Of a stretch of 64,000 nucleotides of DNA, positions 22,678 through 35,161 are shown piece by piece. The position numbers and the translations under genes are program-made. Below the pieces are notes generated by a model. It was not told the origin of the DNA and searched no databases. It saw nothing but the letters and a program-made list of their open reading frames with translations. The DNA is from Quillaja saponaria (Eukaryota > Streptophyta > Magnoliopsida > Fabales > Quillajaceae): the NCBI GenBank assembly GCA_029379385.1, contig CM055605.1, forward strand, positions 1,647,001-1,711,000, read 5' to 3'. How positions within the stretch are numbered: position 1 is the first letter of the stretch; the number at the start of each line of letters is the position of its first letter.

Positions 22678-25600
22678 ATGGCCGGCATCTCCCAGTAACG
22701 AACCCTATTCCACTGAATCCTTAAATCCTTCCGACTCAATCAACGGCCACGAGACCAATCATCCTCCTCAGATGGGCCCACAAGACTCCGATCACAAACC
22801 GTTCAATCCTCACCAGACGGACAATGCAGTTTCTGGCGAGAAACGGAAGAAAGTGGAGGACCCACAGTTACTGCACTCAGACCCGAATGGAAACCCCTCT
22901 CTCCATACCCTATGGAAAACAATGTTCATACTTCAGGAGCCAAGCTGGGTCCTGTAGCCATGGCAGTGAATGCCAGTATGCCCATGCGAAGAGGAGCTTC
23001 GTCTTCGGCCTAATAACACGTGGGACCCAACGTCAGAGAGGGCGATAAAAAGCAATGAAATCCGAGAATGGTGAGAGATGCAGTTTGTCCGAGGGTGTTT
23101 TGATGACTGAGGTTGTTGCTGATGATAACGATTGTTCCTATAATGGGCTTAGCAAATGCTTGGTTCACATACCAATGAAGTGGAAATCGAAGAATTTGAG
23201 GAACTTTCCTAATGAGCTGGGCAAGTGGGGTTTTGATTGTTTTTTCTTTTGAACTTTTTCCCAGCTTAATTTGGTTTCTAGTAAAATGGTCTTAATATAC
23301 AAGCGGAATTCCAATAAACTTGTATTGATACAAATGAAGTAGGGAGAATACCATACTTATTGCAGGGAATGGAAATTATTTCGAAATTCAGTTCTTTTAG
23401 ATGACAAACCGCCAAATAATGACTACCCAAGACCCCTCTACCTGAATCATTGATTTGCTTTGGTGAGACTGGAATTTGACGTTCAACAGCTAACCTAATT
23501 TTCCTAAGTAACTATATGATATATAAATGGACAAGTTATGAAAAAGTATGGGTTCATCTGCGCGTAATTTGATTGGTAGAGTTTACAATACAGTAAAGCG
23601 GGAATGGTGTCTATTTCCTTGATGCTAAACATCTTTTTGGCTGGAAAAATGTATTATCCTGTTGTTTCTTTTTTCTTTGATGCTCTTTTTTATGAAATCT
23701 TTTGATTTTGTTCCTGGATTGCCAAAGTTTTGTATGAGCAAGATGAGGATGGCCATTGTGTTAATGTGGAAAATAAAAGATCTATAATTTTTTTTTTCAG
23801 GGAATAATTTTCAAACATGCTAAGAAAAAGAAAGGTATGATGGTAGGTTTTGTCAGTTTTGAAGATGAAGAACAATTGCAAAGTGCAATGAAGGTATCTG
23901 TGAATCATCTATGTTAAGATGAGTTCGTAATGGATCTGGAATAGAATGCTGATTGGATCTTCACAATATCAACTACAGGAGCTGGAAGGAAAATCTATTG
24001 GAAGCAAAAATTTAAAGGTCGCAGATGTCCTTCCCCAGTCATTTGAAAAGAAGGGCAACTCAACAGCTGGTCTTGCTCAGGACAAGCAACTAGCCACAGA
24101 AGAGGCCTTAGCTATGGAGAATGCAGTCGCCTGTACTTCTTCAAGTGGAATTGCAGATGGCGATACAAATGATGAGAGCTTAACAGTTGATGGGTCTGTT
24201 TCAAGGACAAGAAGTGCACGCAATGTAGTGACTCCCCTTGCTCATATGGCTTACGAGCTACGCTGATCAGTTGGAGCACAAAAAGAACTCCCTTACACAG
24301 ATTCTCAAAAGACTTGTTAGATACCATTGTTCCTAATCTGTTTGTACTTTCTGTAATAATTGATATCTTTGATTATATAATTACTTGTCTTACTTTTATC
24401 AAACAATGATTTCTCGACAAATTGACTCATAATAAATTTTTGGCAGACTAGAAATGCTCGTAAAGCTTGTCCAAGTGGCATTTCACTTCCTGAATGGATT
24501 CTCAACTCTAGGGATATAGGTGATGTTTGTAACTTTGTATCTCCTTAGAAAATTTAAAAATAGACACCTTGTATAATATTTTATAATTACCTATGAATTG
24601 GATGCTAGAGAATGGATTACACAATTATCTGCACATTTTGTTTTCTCCATATTAATTGACTGCCTAATTCCCTCTCTTAACAATTTTATTCTACATCAAA
24701 ATCTGAATGGGAATTATGTTGGCTCATATGAGTATCATTTTCTTTCTAAAACACCTGCAGATGGTCTTCCATGCAAACTAGAGGGTATTCTTGAATCACC
24801 AATTCAAAATGGATATCGAAACAAGTGCGAATTTTCGGTTGGATATTAACTGGAAGGCAAAATAACAGTGGGGTTCATGCTGGGAAACTTCAGGTATTTT
24901 CCATTTAATATGGTTTGTAAACTTCTTGGAATTTAAATTGATTACTAAAGAATCATGTCAGGGAGGGCGTGACAGCTGTTGAGGAACCTGTGGACTGCCC
25001 AAATGTTTCTACAATTGCTTGCAAATATGCTTCCATCTTTCAGAAATTTCTGCAACATTCAAATTTACCAGTTTGGAACATATTCAAAAATACTGGATTT
25101 TGGCGTCAATTAATGGTGCACTTTCTCTGAATTTGGTCGTCAAGAGGTCTAGAGTTTAATTATTGGCTTCTGGATTACTGGATTTATTAATAAGACTTGG
25201 TCAATCTTCATTAAGGTTCGAGAAGGAAGAAAAAATGGGAAGGATGCGGACGTTAAAAAGTTTGGGGGCATTTCAGACCTCCTCCCAAATATATATTTAA
25301 AATAAGAAACCAAATTAATTCATGTGAGTATTATTTGGTCAGTGCAAAGGAAGAATAAGATTTTAATTCAGTTTAAGAAATATCTGGTCAAGTAGCTTAT
25401 ACATCATGCAACCTTTTCATGGTCGATATAGTATCCTGACTCTATTTGGCTCATAATCATTTTGCCCCCCACTCTTGATTATTTAGGTTTCTACTGTGGG
25501 CTTTGAGGATGCACTGATAACCAGTGAGTTTAAGAGGCTCACTCATGCATTTGTTACTGAAGTTAATGCTCATTCTCCAACATTGCCTCTTACAGCTTTG

Positions 25601-28199
25601 GTTGTGCAGGTAGTAGTCCCTTTCTGCTCTTAATTTCTGCTGCACCTGGATGTAGATTCACATGGGTGTTGATTTTTATATAGTATAATATGTATATCAT
25701 GCAAAATGAGGTGAAAAGTCAAAAGTTCATAACTATTCCATTTTATGCTTAGTTTGTCACACTCTTTCGCATGCACATTAAGATTAATTCCCTGTTATTC
25801 TGTTATTAAGGAGGTTCTAGATCAGTTATTATCTAGACTCAGTCTAGACTCAATATCAGGAATTTGTACTTATTATCAGGTGTCAAGCACACAGGTTTTG
25901 AGCTGTTTGTAATAGCAATTTATCTTTTTAGGTGTTTAGGTCAGGGTACTTTTTACCAAATATTACATATCAAATGTCAAGCACAAGTACTTTTCTAGGA
26001 ATTGTGCTAGAGTATGCTCGTTCATTTTCAATGATTATATTGGATTGTTGAGGTTTAGCATTAAGAACTTTTGATATAGGATCACCAGGAATATCCAATG
26101 AAGCACCAGCTGATGCTCCACTGTGCCTACTACCCATTCCTAAAGCAGATGTCCCTCCTGAATCAGATGAGATTAATAATGTGGTAGATGCAAGAATCCA
26201 TGATTACATAAGCAATCTACGGTTTTCTATATCTCCGACAGCTTTTTTCCAGGTTCAGACCTACAATCGTTAATTTTCTATTGCCCTGTTGAAAAAGGTT
26301 TTCCATTTAGTTTTTGTTTTTTCTTTTTCATTTTCCTTAAATCCATGTTTGCTGCAGGTGAATACCCTTGCTGCAGAGAAGCTATATTCACTTGCTGGGG
26401 ATTGGGCTTGTTTAGGTCCCAATACCTTGTTATTTGATATATGCTGCGAGACAGGAACAATTGGCCTCACCTTAGTGCGTCTTGTTGGTATGGTAATATT
26501 CTTCAATACATTTCGAGTGTTCTTTCTTCCTTACAAGGGTTTTATAATATGGATCTTGCTCGTCTATTGCTATGGGGAATGATCCATTGGAGAGCGATAT
26601 ATTATGAAGTAATATTGACCTTTCTGAGGTTCAATTAAATCTACACACACATACTCAGCACAAAAAAATATAATAGAGTTACTTTGTCTCCTTCTTCTTT
26701 ATATGGATTAGAAGAATTTCTTTATTACATTTTTTTCTTTTCATTGCAAGTGATTGATTTTGTTTTGGATTAAATTTTTTATCAGGTTATTGGCATTGAA
26801 ATGAATGCTTCTGCAGTATCTGATGCTCACAGGAATGCTGAGATTAATGGCATTAAAAATTGTAGCTTTGTCTGCACAAAGGTGAGATCTTCACTTTATC
26901 CCTTTTATCCTGTTGACTTATGCGATGGGCCCTTGGATTGAAATTGATCAATAAATTTATTTTAGAAACCATATTCTTAAGTCATGAACACAGTTTCAGC
27001 AATTTTTAATTTCATTCAATCGGCTAAGCTTCTAAGTGATATCACCATATATACGGGAATATGCAATGCAACAGGCAGAAGATGTCATGGGTTCTCTATT
27101 GAAAGAGTACCTGAATGTGCCTCAGAAACAAGTGATAGTGCTAATACCTCTGCAAGTAGCAAAAGGGAAATTTCTGCTGCTGGGGAAAGGGATACCTCAT
27201 CAGATTCTATACTTGATCCTGAAGGGAGTTCATGTCATGAGCTTGAAAATTGGTAAAAGTGCTTCAGGATGTTCAGAAAATGGCAGGCAAGAAGTTCAAA
27301 GTGTCCTTCAGAAGAGTGAAATGCCTGAGAATGGGAGCAGTTTGGGGCAACAGTTTGAAAATGTGGTTGCTATTGTTGACCCACCACGGTTTGGGCTCCA
27401 TCCAACTGTAAGAAACATAACTCATGTCTCATTTGTATGTATGCATATGTGGTTGTATATTTTTGTTTCATTCAATTTCCCATAGTCTACTGCACTAGGT
27501 ACCTCAGCTCAGTAAACAAATACTCCAAGTTCCCATAGTATATTGCAATTTCGACCCTCCGAAAAGTTTCTTGTTTCTTCTATCAACAGTTATATTCTCA
27601 AATCTATGCACATACTGTGGTCAATTTCTTGGAACAAAATTAAGCCCGTTGTTATCTACAGAGTGTAATGCAATGCTGTCTGGTTCCTTCCACTGAATCT
27701 GTCCCTCATTTGTTTGAAATTTCGCTTTTCTTCTCAAGTGATTTCAGTTGATTGTAGACCTTTACATTCAATATACATTCCTTTTATTGTAAAATTCCTG
27801 AACGAGTATTTTGTGATTGGCAGGTGATCAAGGCTATTAGAACTCATCCACGACTGCGGAGGCTTGTGTAAGTTCTCATGCTGAATTATATAATGTTCTT
27901 TTTTATATCACTTCCTTTGCTTTGCAATCTAATTGTAACTTTTTTGTTATAGTTACATATCCTGTAATCCAGAGAGCTTGGTGGCAAATGCTATTGAGCT
28001 GTGCACACCTTCTTCTGTAAAGACTGAGAAAGGGAATAAAGACAACAGAGGATGGAGAAACATGAGCAGTGCTGGTCTAGCACTGCATAGGGCCAAGTCT
28101 ATGCCCAACTCAGAGGCTTTTCAACCTATAAAAGCTATGGCTGTTGATCTCTTCCCACATACGCAACATTGTGAATTGGTGATGCTCCTTGAAAGGTAG
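22678..28199 (+). pseudogene. decayed TRM2A / zinc finger CCCH 24-like tRNA (uracil-5-)-methyltransferase
   Basis: Remnants of about fourteen exons follow the order of Arabidopsis At2g28450, a TrmA-family RNA m5U methyltransferase with an N-terminal CCCH finger. Readable pieces include CSYFRSQAGSCSHGSECQYAH (finger), [84 protein letters not shown] (SAM site), VIGIEMNASAV, VAIVDPPRFGLHP, YISCNPESLVANAIELC (catalytic Cys) and AMAVDLFPHTQHCELVMLLER, then TAG at 28199. Lesions: frame breaks near 22918, 22986 and 24255, a TAA at 24847-24849 inside the catalytic region, a frame swap at about 27118-27255, and an altered SAM-site Gly. Introns are kept, so it is a duplicated or decayed gene, not a retrocopy. 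Confidence 0.9.
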
Positions 28200-30517
28200 G
28201 TTGGCCAAAGCCTAAACAGTGATATATGTTATTTCATGAGTAGCTTAATCCTAATAGATTTGGCAGATATTCTGTTTTGAGTTATATATACCATCAGGAA
28301 ATTTCATATTATCTGTATTTCTTGGTCTGTTCTCTAGGGTTATCTGGTTGATCAGAATTGAAGCTAACTATAAATTAGCTATTTTAGTACTATTTTTATT
28401 TTTTATATTTTTATTGAGTCATTTTGTGCGGTCATGTCTTGGTCATCTAGCTGGGCTTACAGTAAGATTTTTCTGTTGGTTGTTCTTTGGACTATAAGTA
28501 CTATAAAGCCTATTGAGCATTTTTTTTGTTGGTAAAGCTATAGAGCTTTTCACTACATAGCCAAACCAGTTAAAAATAATTTTTTATCTGGGCAGTAGGT
28601 TCTGGTTGTTTGTTATTTCTAGAGGTAATGGGTCAGGAAGGACTTTTTTGGACACAGGGTACCTGCCTCGTCTTTTGAATTCCTAGTATATAATTTATGG
28701 ATCCGGATTTTCTCATGTTGTTCAAGAACAGGAGTGAAGAACAAGAAATGATATGTTCTGATCCTAGAGGCAAATTATTTTTACAATTAGATACACTTTT
28801 GGGAGAGAGCGTATGAAATATTGACTTGGAACATAACCCTCACGGTACAGGAGAGAATCCAAATCCATAATTTATAGTCACTACGTTGGGTTTATCAAAA
28901 CACTGCACTTTGTCCCACTGTAAGTTCTGATTAGCTTTATGGGGCCAGAATAATTGTTTCCATTACTATGTAGAATGCTGGTCCAGTATTCCAGTGCCAT
29001 GGACGTGGCAAACACTTTTTTCTTGTTTCCTCTTTTAAAATATCAAAACTTAATTCCATCACTCAATTTCTCTACCCTTAAGCCAATTGATTGTAGTTTA
29101 AACTTTTAGTAAATATTGTAGTTTAAACTGTGTTGCAATTATGCTTAATGTGGGGCATAGCACTTTACTTTTCCTTTCTTTTCTGAAAGATCTGCAATTC
29201 ATTTCTCTTCTCCATCAATTCGCTTTTGGCACTTGTTGGTATTGATAACTTTTACTGCTGCAGATAGGAGAAAACTCAAACCAAAAGAAGCGGGGTCCTT
29301 TAGTGCATTCTGCATCGAGTGTCATATATGTTAGTCTTGGCCTGGACATATTAATCACAATTATGAATTGTGTTCCATGCCTTTGGATGCACAAAAGCTT
29401 CGTTCACCTTTATTCTTTGTCTTTCTCGCGAGACGAACAAATTAAGGAACTATCTCATACTGTACATCTGTATTTTTATTTTTGTTTATTATAACATTTT
29501 TGGACAGATTGCTAACGGTGATAAGTGCACGGAGAGTTTTTTCTATATGCACGAATTTAAGAAAAAACGAAGATGGACACTGTTAAAATTCATGCACGAA
29601 ACCCTCCTTGCACTTATCATCCGCCTTGCTATGAGGGATCTGCTAAGTTTTGGACACAAATAGTTGCACAAAGTGTATTCTCTAGCAAAATCAAAGATAA
29701 TTTTTGGATGAATCATATTGTTTTACTAATTTTAGTTTACAAAGATTGAATTTAAAGCTTGTATTTTTTTTTCTGAATCATATTTGAGATAGTGTAAAAA
29801 ATAACAACAAAAATTGTAGTGAGCCTTTCGACATTTATTAATCAAAATTGTGCTTATCAATATCTTCACAAGAATAGCATGAATGAACCATAAAGAGTTA
29901 GGTCAATTACCCCAAAATACAAGCATAAAGTAAGGAAAAGTGTTGGGTGACTTTAATATCATATCATAGCTCATAAGATAGAATAGGTGGTGGGAACAGC
30001 AACTCCTTTTTTTTTTTCCCCTTCTCATGAGAAATTGGACTGAGATCAAAACTTGAAAATGGAAGAACGAGTAAGTGGGAAATATTTCAGTTCATATACA
30101 CCAATGGGAATTTTTAGCGAGACTTGGGCCTAACCCAAGAGTCCGCGCGCACTGGAGACTGCGAATGAGGGGGACTGGACTCTGGTGTATTATGTTGTCA
30201 TGTGTGCGTAGTGGAGCGCGGGGATAGGAGTGGCAGTATGTGGTTGGTCAGGCGTCCCATCACCTTTTGGTTTTCCCATAAATGTGTATTTGATTATCTT
30301 CTATTTACTCCATTAACTAATTTGTTTTTACTCCCTCCTACTCATTTAAGTCATATCTCAAAGAACAGTTTTGTCTCTCTCTCTCTCTCTCTCTCTCTGT
30401 CTCCTTGCATACTAAGTTTGTGCATTGGATTAGCTTGGTACCTGAAAAGGGTAAATCTGTTTGGTGTTTATTTTGGTTGTTCTGGGCATTTGAGGTTCTG
30501 GGTTTTGTTACGAGAGA
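28200..30517. other. spacer and promoter of the RING-CH gene
   Basis: The left part is downstream of the dead methyltransferase. Frames near 29303-29663 carry no recognisable domain. The right end, from about 30200, is the leader of the RING-CH gene with a (CT)n tract at 30374-30398. No gene is supported in between. Confidence 0.45.
30374..30398 (+). repeat. (CT)n tract in probable 5' leader
   Basis: A run of about twelve CT dinucleotides sits 120-145 bases upstream of the RING-CH gene ATG. CT/GA tracts are common in plant leaders; a role is not shown. Confidence 0.9.
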
Positions 30518-33500
30518 ATGAAAACTGAGGAAAATCCTGTGACTAGGAGTCATGACACTGGTTTGTCTCCTGAAGCTATAGTTTCTTTTCCAGTTCGGAA
30601 GGTATTTTGTGCGTCTCTGTTGCATCTTCTTCTTCTTGTATCTTTTCCTGTTTATCTATATGCATTCTTTTCCCATTCTTCTATGGCTTTGTTTTCTATC
30701 TGGAATATCATTTTTCAGAAGTTGGTTTTTGAAAATTTATCACGTAATTCATTTGCGATTGTGAAATAATTTAATGGATGAATATATATCAAGGGTGAGT
30801 ACCTGGGAGTTTTTTCTATTCCTTAGTATAAGAGAAAAAAGAAAGGCTTTATGAGTTTCAACCACCATTTTATTGAGAACTACGACTGTGGTATGAATTA
30901 TGATTATTACTTCTCTCTTTATTTTAGTAGTAAAAATAAATAAATAACTTTTTTTGTATAAACACTAAGAGAGCAAGGATCTTCTATATGTATTTTCTCC
31001 GTGTAGCTTGAACTTTGAAATCCATGGTACCCCTAGGTTTCTTTTTTCACCAGGCAAAGATCTAACTGATTGTTTCTTGTATCACTTTTCAATGCTGAAT
31101 CTTTGATGTCCTTTCCAGGTTAATGACCCAATGGAGATAACTGAAGAATCTACAAATGTTCATCATTGGAAGCGTCGCAACCTCTTCTTAGAAATACCCT
31201 CAAGATCATCAGTAGAGACTTCTCAGGATTTTGTTGAAATCAAGATGCCCCCAACACCAAGTCCAACTCCAAAGAGAGTGAATTTTCTCCTGACGCCTGG
31301 CTCTAGTGATGCCCCCATGAATAGTTCTCCTGGGCCCTCTTCAGCAAGAGTAAAATCGTCAATGAAAAGTATATTTCCAAAATTGAGCTTCAGGTATCGG
31401 GCATCATCAGATATCGAGAAGGCTTCTAACCCTGCTTCAGAAACTTCACATTCAGGGTCAAGAGAGAAGCCTTCAATCTCAAGGACATTATCCCTAACAA
31501 AGATATTTACTCCTAGGATTAAGAGAACATCATCATTACCAGTAACTCCAATTGCACATTCAACCCCAGAATCTGCCCATGGTGGAAGTGTTGGAGGATC
31601 TTTGCGTGTAAGTTTTCAGGCACTATTGTCACAAAAACGTTCCTTTTTAAGTTTTAATATATCTAATTTCGTAGGCCTTCGATAAGTTCCTGTCCTATTG
31701 ATGCTTAGGAGCAGATGAAGTGGTTAATCATGGCGATTTTTTTCTCTCTGTACCATATATGCCATTTAGGCCTTTGGAGCAACATGACAAGCAAAGAGAG
31801 ATATGGATTTTATTATCATTATCTGATGTTGGGTGGGAATTTTTCCCCAGCCCCCTCATTTAGAATATTCTTCAATTTTCAGTTTGTTGCTGAGTAACTG
31901 TTAACATTGTAAAGTTTTTAGTACCCTTTGCTTTAAGAGGTTAGTTATTTTTGCAGAGAAAAGAGGCCCAGCGGCAGATATCTCGTTCCCTTTCAGTTCC
32001 TGTCAACACCAAAGAAAAAAGCATAAAGAGAATGGATTCATTTTTCCGTGTTATTCCTTCTACTCCTCGAGTGAAGGAAGGAAATGAAATGTTGACTGCA
32101 TCCCCAATAACAGATACTGGTAATTTCATATTAAGCTCTTGTTTATGACCTATAAGAACCTGGTGAAACTTAATACCTTGTAGCTAAATAGTAAGTAAAC
32201 TATAAACGATTAAACAGATTAAGGTGGCAGGGAAGCTAAAAGCACACGCTACCCAATATATCAAGAGTGCCATTAAGTTTATCATTTTTCTGGTAAATGA
32301 CTTCTGTTCCCTTGGCACTGATATGGAGAATAATGGTTTTCTTCACCTTGCTCTCTTTTAAGGCCTTAGTTTCTTTTTATAAATTTTGAAACCCTGTTGT
32401 CTGCATTTCACAAAACTACAACATGTGGTCGCTAAACTGTCTTTGAAGTCTTTTGGTTCAGAAATCAATGATGATGATGGTGAAGACATACCTGAAGAAG
32501 AGGCTGTATGTAGAATTTGTCTTGTTGAACTATGTGAAGGAGGTGAAACCTTCAAGATGGAATGCAGCTGCAAAGGTGAACTTGCTCTGGCTCACAAAGA
32601 GTGTGCTGTTAAATGGTTTAGCATCAAGGGGAACAAGACATGTGATGTGTGCAAGCAGGAAGTTCGAAACCTACCTGTCACTCTGTTACGATTCCAAAGT
32701 GTTAGAACTCGAAACACAGGAGCAAGTTGGTCTCACCAGCCAGATATAAATGGATACAGGCAAGTGAATAATTATTTATTGTATATAACTTATTTTACTA
32801 GTTTCAACCGCAGCTCTTTGCTTTAAACTTTTGAAGCTGATAAGAAAGGTAACTGTCTTCTTGTCTTGCGTCAAAAGTCGAAACTACCCATTCTCCAACT
32901 TCTTCGAAATCTTAGTAAAGCCAGATTCCATACACAATCATGAAACATCCATCCTTCCACTCAATCTTCAGAAAGGATTGAAATTTGTCTGTTTGTTAGG
33001 ATTTGGCAGGAGGTTCCCGTGCTCGTCATTGTCAGCATGCTTGCATATTTTTGTTTTCTTGAGCAGCTACTGGTAAGATTTTATAATTAAGAGATCCGCT
33101 ACCATAGTTGTCAATTCATATAGCTTTGGTAATTTTTCTGTTTGTCTGCAGGTCGAAAAAATGGGTACTGGTGCAATAGCTATATCTCTTCCATTTTCCT
33201 GTGTACTGGGTCTACTCTCATCCATGACCTCGTCGATCATGGGTAGGTTAGCAAATATCTAACTATGCGACGTTGGTTGGTTGAATCTATTGCAAGGATA
33301 TTATTACTTGGGAACTAGTCATTGCTTATTAAAATAATTAAACCGATATTTTCTGGGCACCCGCATTACTTTCCTGACCCGTTTTGATTAATCTCTCAAC
33401 ATAATGATTAAAAGCTTTGATAGCCTGAAATATGCCTGGGTAGTTGCTGATGGATTTATGGCCATGGCTGATTCTAATCCTTGATGTTTCATCAGACAAG

Positions 33501-34416
33501 TTATATATGGTTTTTGTTTAATAACATATTCTGACCTTCACACTCTGTTTTTACTTTTTCCAGTGAAGAGCCGATTCATCTGGGTTTATGCTTCGATTCA
33601 ATTTGCTCTGGTGGTTCTCTTTGCACATATATTTTACTCCTTGGTAATGAATGGTCTTGTTCTGAGTAAATATTTGTTAAATTCATTTTCTTCTTAACTT
33701 GAAACTGTGATTAATGAATAGTACTAGGTTTTTGTAATTACTTTGAAATTATATCAGGTTTCACCCATAGGCTGTGACCTTTCATGGCTTCCCACTACCA
33801 TTTATCCGTTCTGTATTGACAGGTTACCTGGGTTACTTTTGATTTCTTTGAAACAAAGTCATTCTCAAAGATTTTATACTGCCCAACTGGTTGTCTGAGG
33901 TTAAGTTCTGGTTTTCACATGTCCAGATTCTAATTTCAATCAGCCTTGATAAAGTGCAGAGTTGGGTGCTTCAGCTATTAAATGCATATTTTCATCGTGG
34001 TTTTACTTCTTTATTGACTGCATTATCTCCTCTGTATTTGTTAGTGGTATATAACTGATTGATTATGGGATATAACAGAACTAACCTTCTGTACTACTCT
34101 TTAAAGAATGAATCCTTGAACACTCGAACGAATTCTAATGATCATATCTTGTCACTTGCAGGTTCATGTGCAAGCAGTTCTGTCAATCCTGCTTGCAACA
34201 TTTGCTGGGTTTGGAGTTGCCATGAGTGGAAGTTCCATTATCGTCGAATTCTTGAGATGGAGAAGTAGATGGCAGGCTTTAGCAGAGCAGCATCATGGTT
34301 CCCAGTTGATGACAGGACCAGGAGAACACCCTCGACCTGTAAATCAACCTCCTGTAGACTCTCCTCAGAGCAGCCAAAATGCAGTACAAAATCCTCAAAC
34401 TTCTAGTAGATGTTGA
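30518..34416 (+). CDS. RING-CH (RINGv) E3 ligase-like membrane protein (At5g60580-like)
   Basis: Eight exons, 30518-30601, 31119-31607, 31957-32119, 32462-32759, 33000-33072, 33152-33242, 33564-33643 and 34162-34416, join in frame to 510 residues. The first 240 residues are Ser/Pro/basic-rich and probably disordered. The C4HC3 RING-CH domain follows: [37 protein letters not shown]. Four hydrophobic segments then occur ([59 protein letters not shown]), as in MARCH-type ligases of endomembranes. The tail is Gln/Pro-rich. The intron after exon 4 starts with GC (CAG|GCAAGT) instead of GT; reading GT there would break the GYRIWQEVP junction conserved in the family. Substrate unknown. Confidence 0.9.
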
Positions 34417-35161
34417 ATTGATGTCTCATCACTCTCATTGGTGCTTCTTTTCGTATATTCATGAGGCTATTGGAGATATAGGGAAGGAAGGATGGAAACA
34501 TAGAGCTCATGCGTACCGCAGTCAATGGCACAAGAAATGTGCCTCCAGAGACATGATGAGTGATATATACAAGATTTCTAGTAATTTAGTTGAAGCAGGA
34601 TCCTACGTAGATGATCCCTTTTATGTTATAAAACAATACTTTGTACAGGTCTTGTCATACTACTAAAATTATCAAATATCATAGTAGATTGTAAGGATTC
34701 ATGAAAATTGTTATCCCCAATACTTTGTATGAATGAATATTACTCTCGTGGATGGATGAATCGTGGAGGTAGAGTTAGATGCAAAAGCCATCCTTATTTT
34801 TTCGACTGTCTTGCCTGTTGAATTAATTTTTTTGAATGTCTTGCCTATTGAACTAAGTAATCAACTGTCATTAATTTTATTCAAAAAAAAAAATGTTAAT
34901 ATAACAGCATAATTAATCAAAGTGGTGTTACTATGTATTACCCTTATAACAAAAATAATATATATATATATTTTTTTTCTTTGATTCATTGAAAACCTAA
35001 TATTAAGCTTCTATTTTTTAACTGTTGCGAATTGTCGTTTTGGGAGAAAAGTCTTGAATAGGCATTGCCAAATGGAGTATGTCTAGGGCAAAAGAACTCG
35101 GTTGACAAAACGGTCTGTGCAGTGAAGGACGAATCTACCAACTAGAATTGCCGCGCAGAAG
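34417..35161. other. spacer between RING-CH and YrdC genes
   Basis: Three-prime flank of the RING-CH gene, then the AT-rich promoter region of the YrdC gene, with a short TA run near 34961-34972. No coding potential was recognised. Confidence 0.5.

Noticed and set aside
29303..29663. Overlapping plus-strand frames after the methyltransferase remnant
   Set aside because: Not similar to the end of that gene, whose stop is at 28199, and no known domain.
30338..30625. Minus-strand frame of 95 codons
   Set aside because: Antisense to the (CT)n leader and first exon of the RING-CH gene, without a domain.
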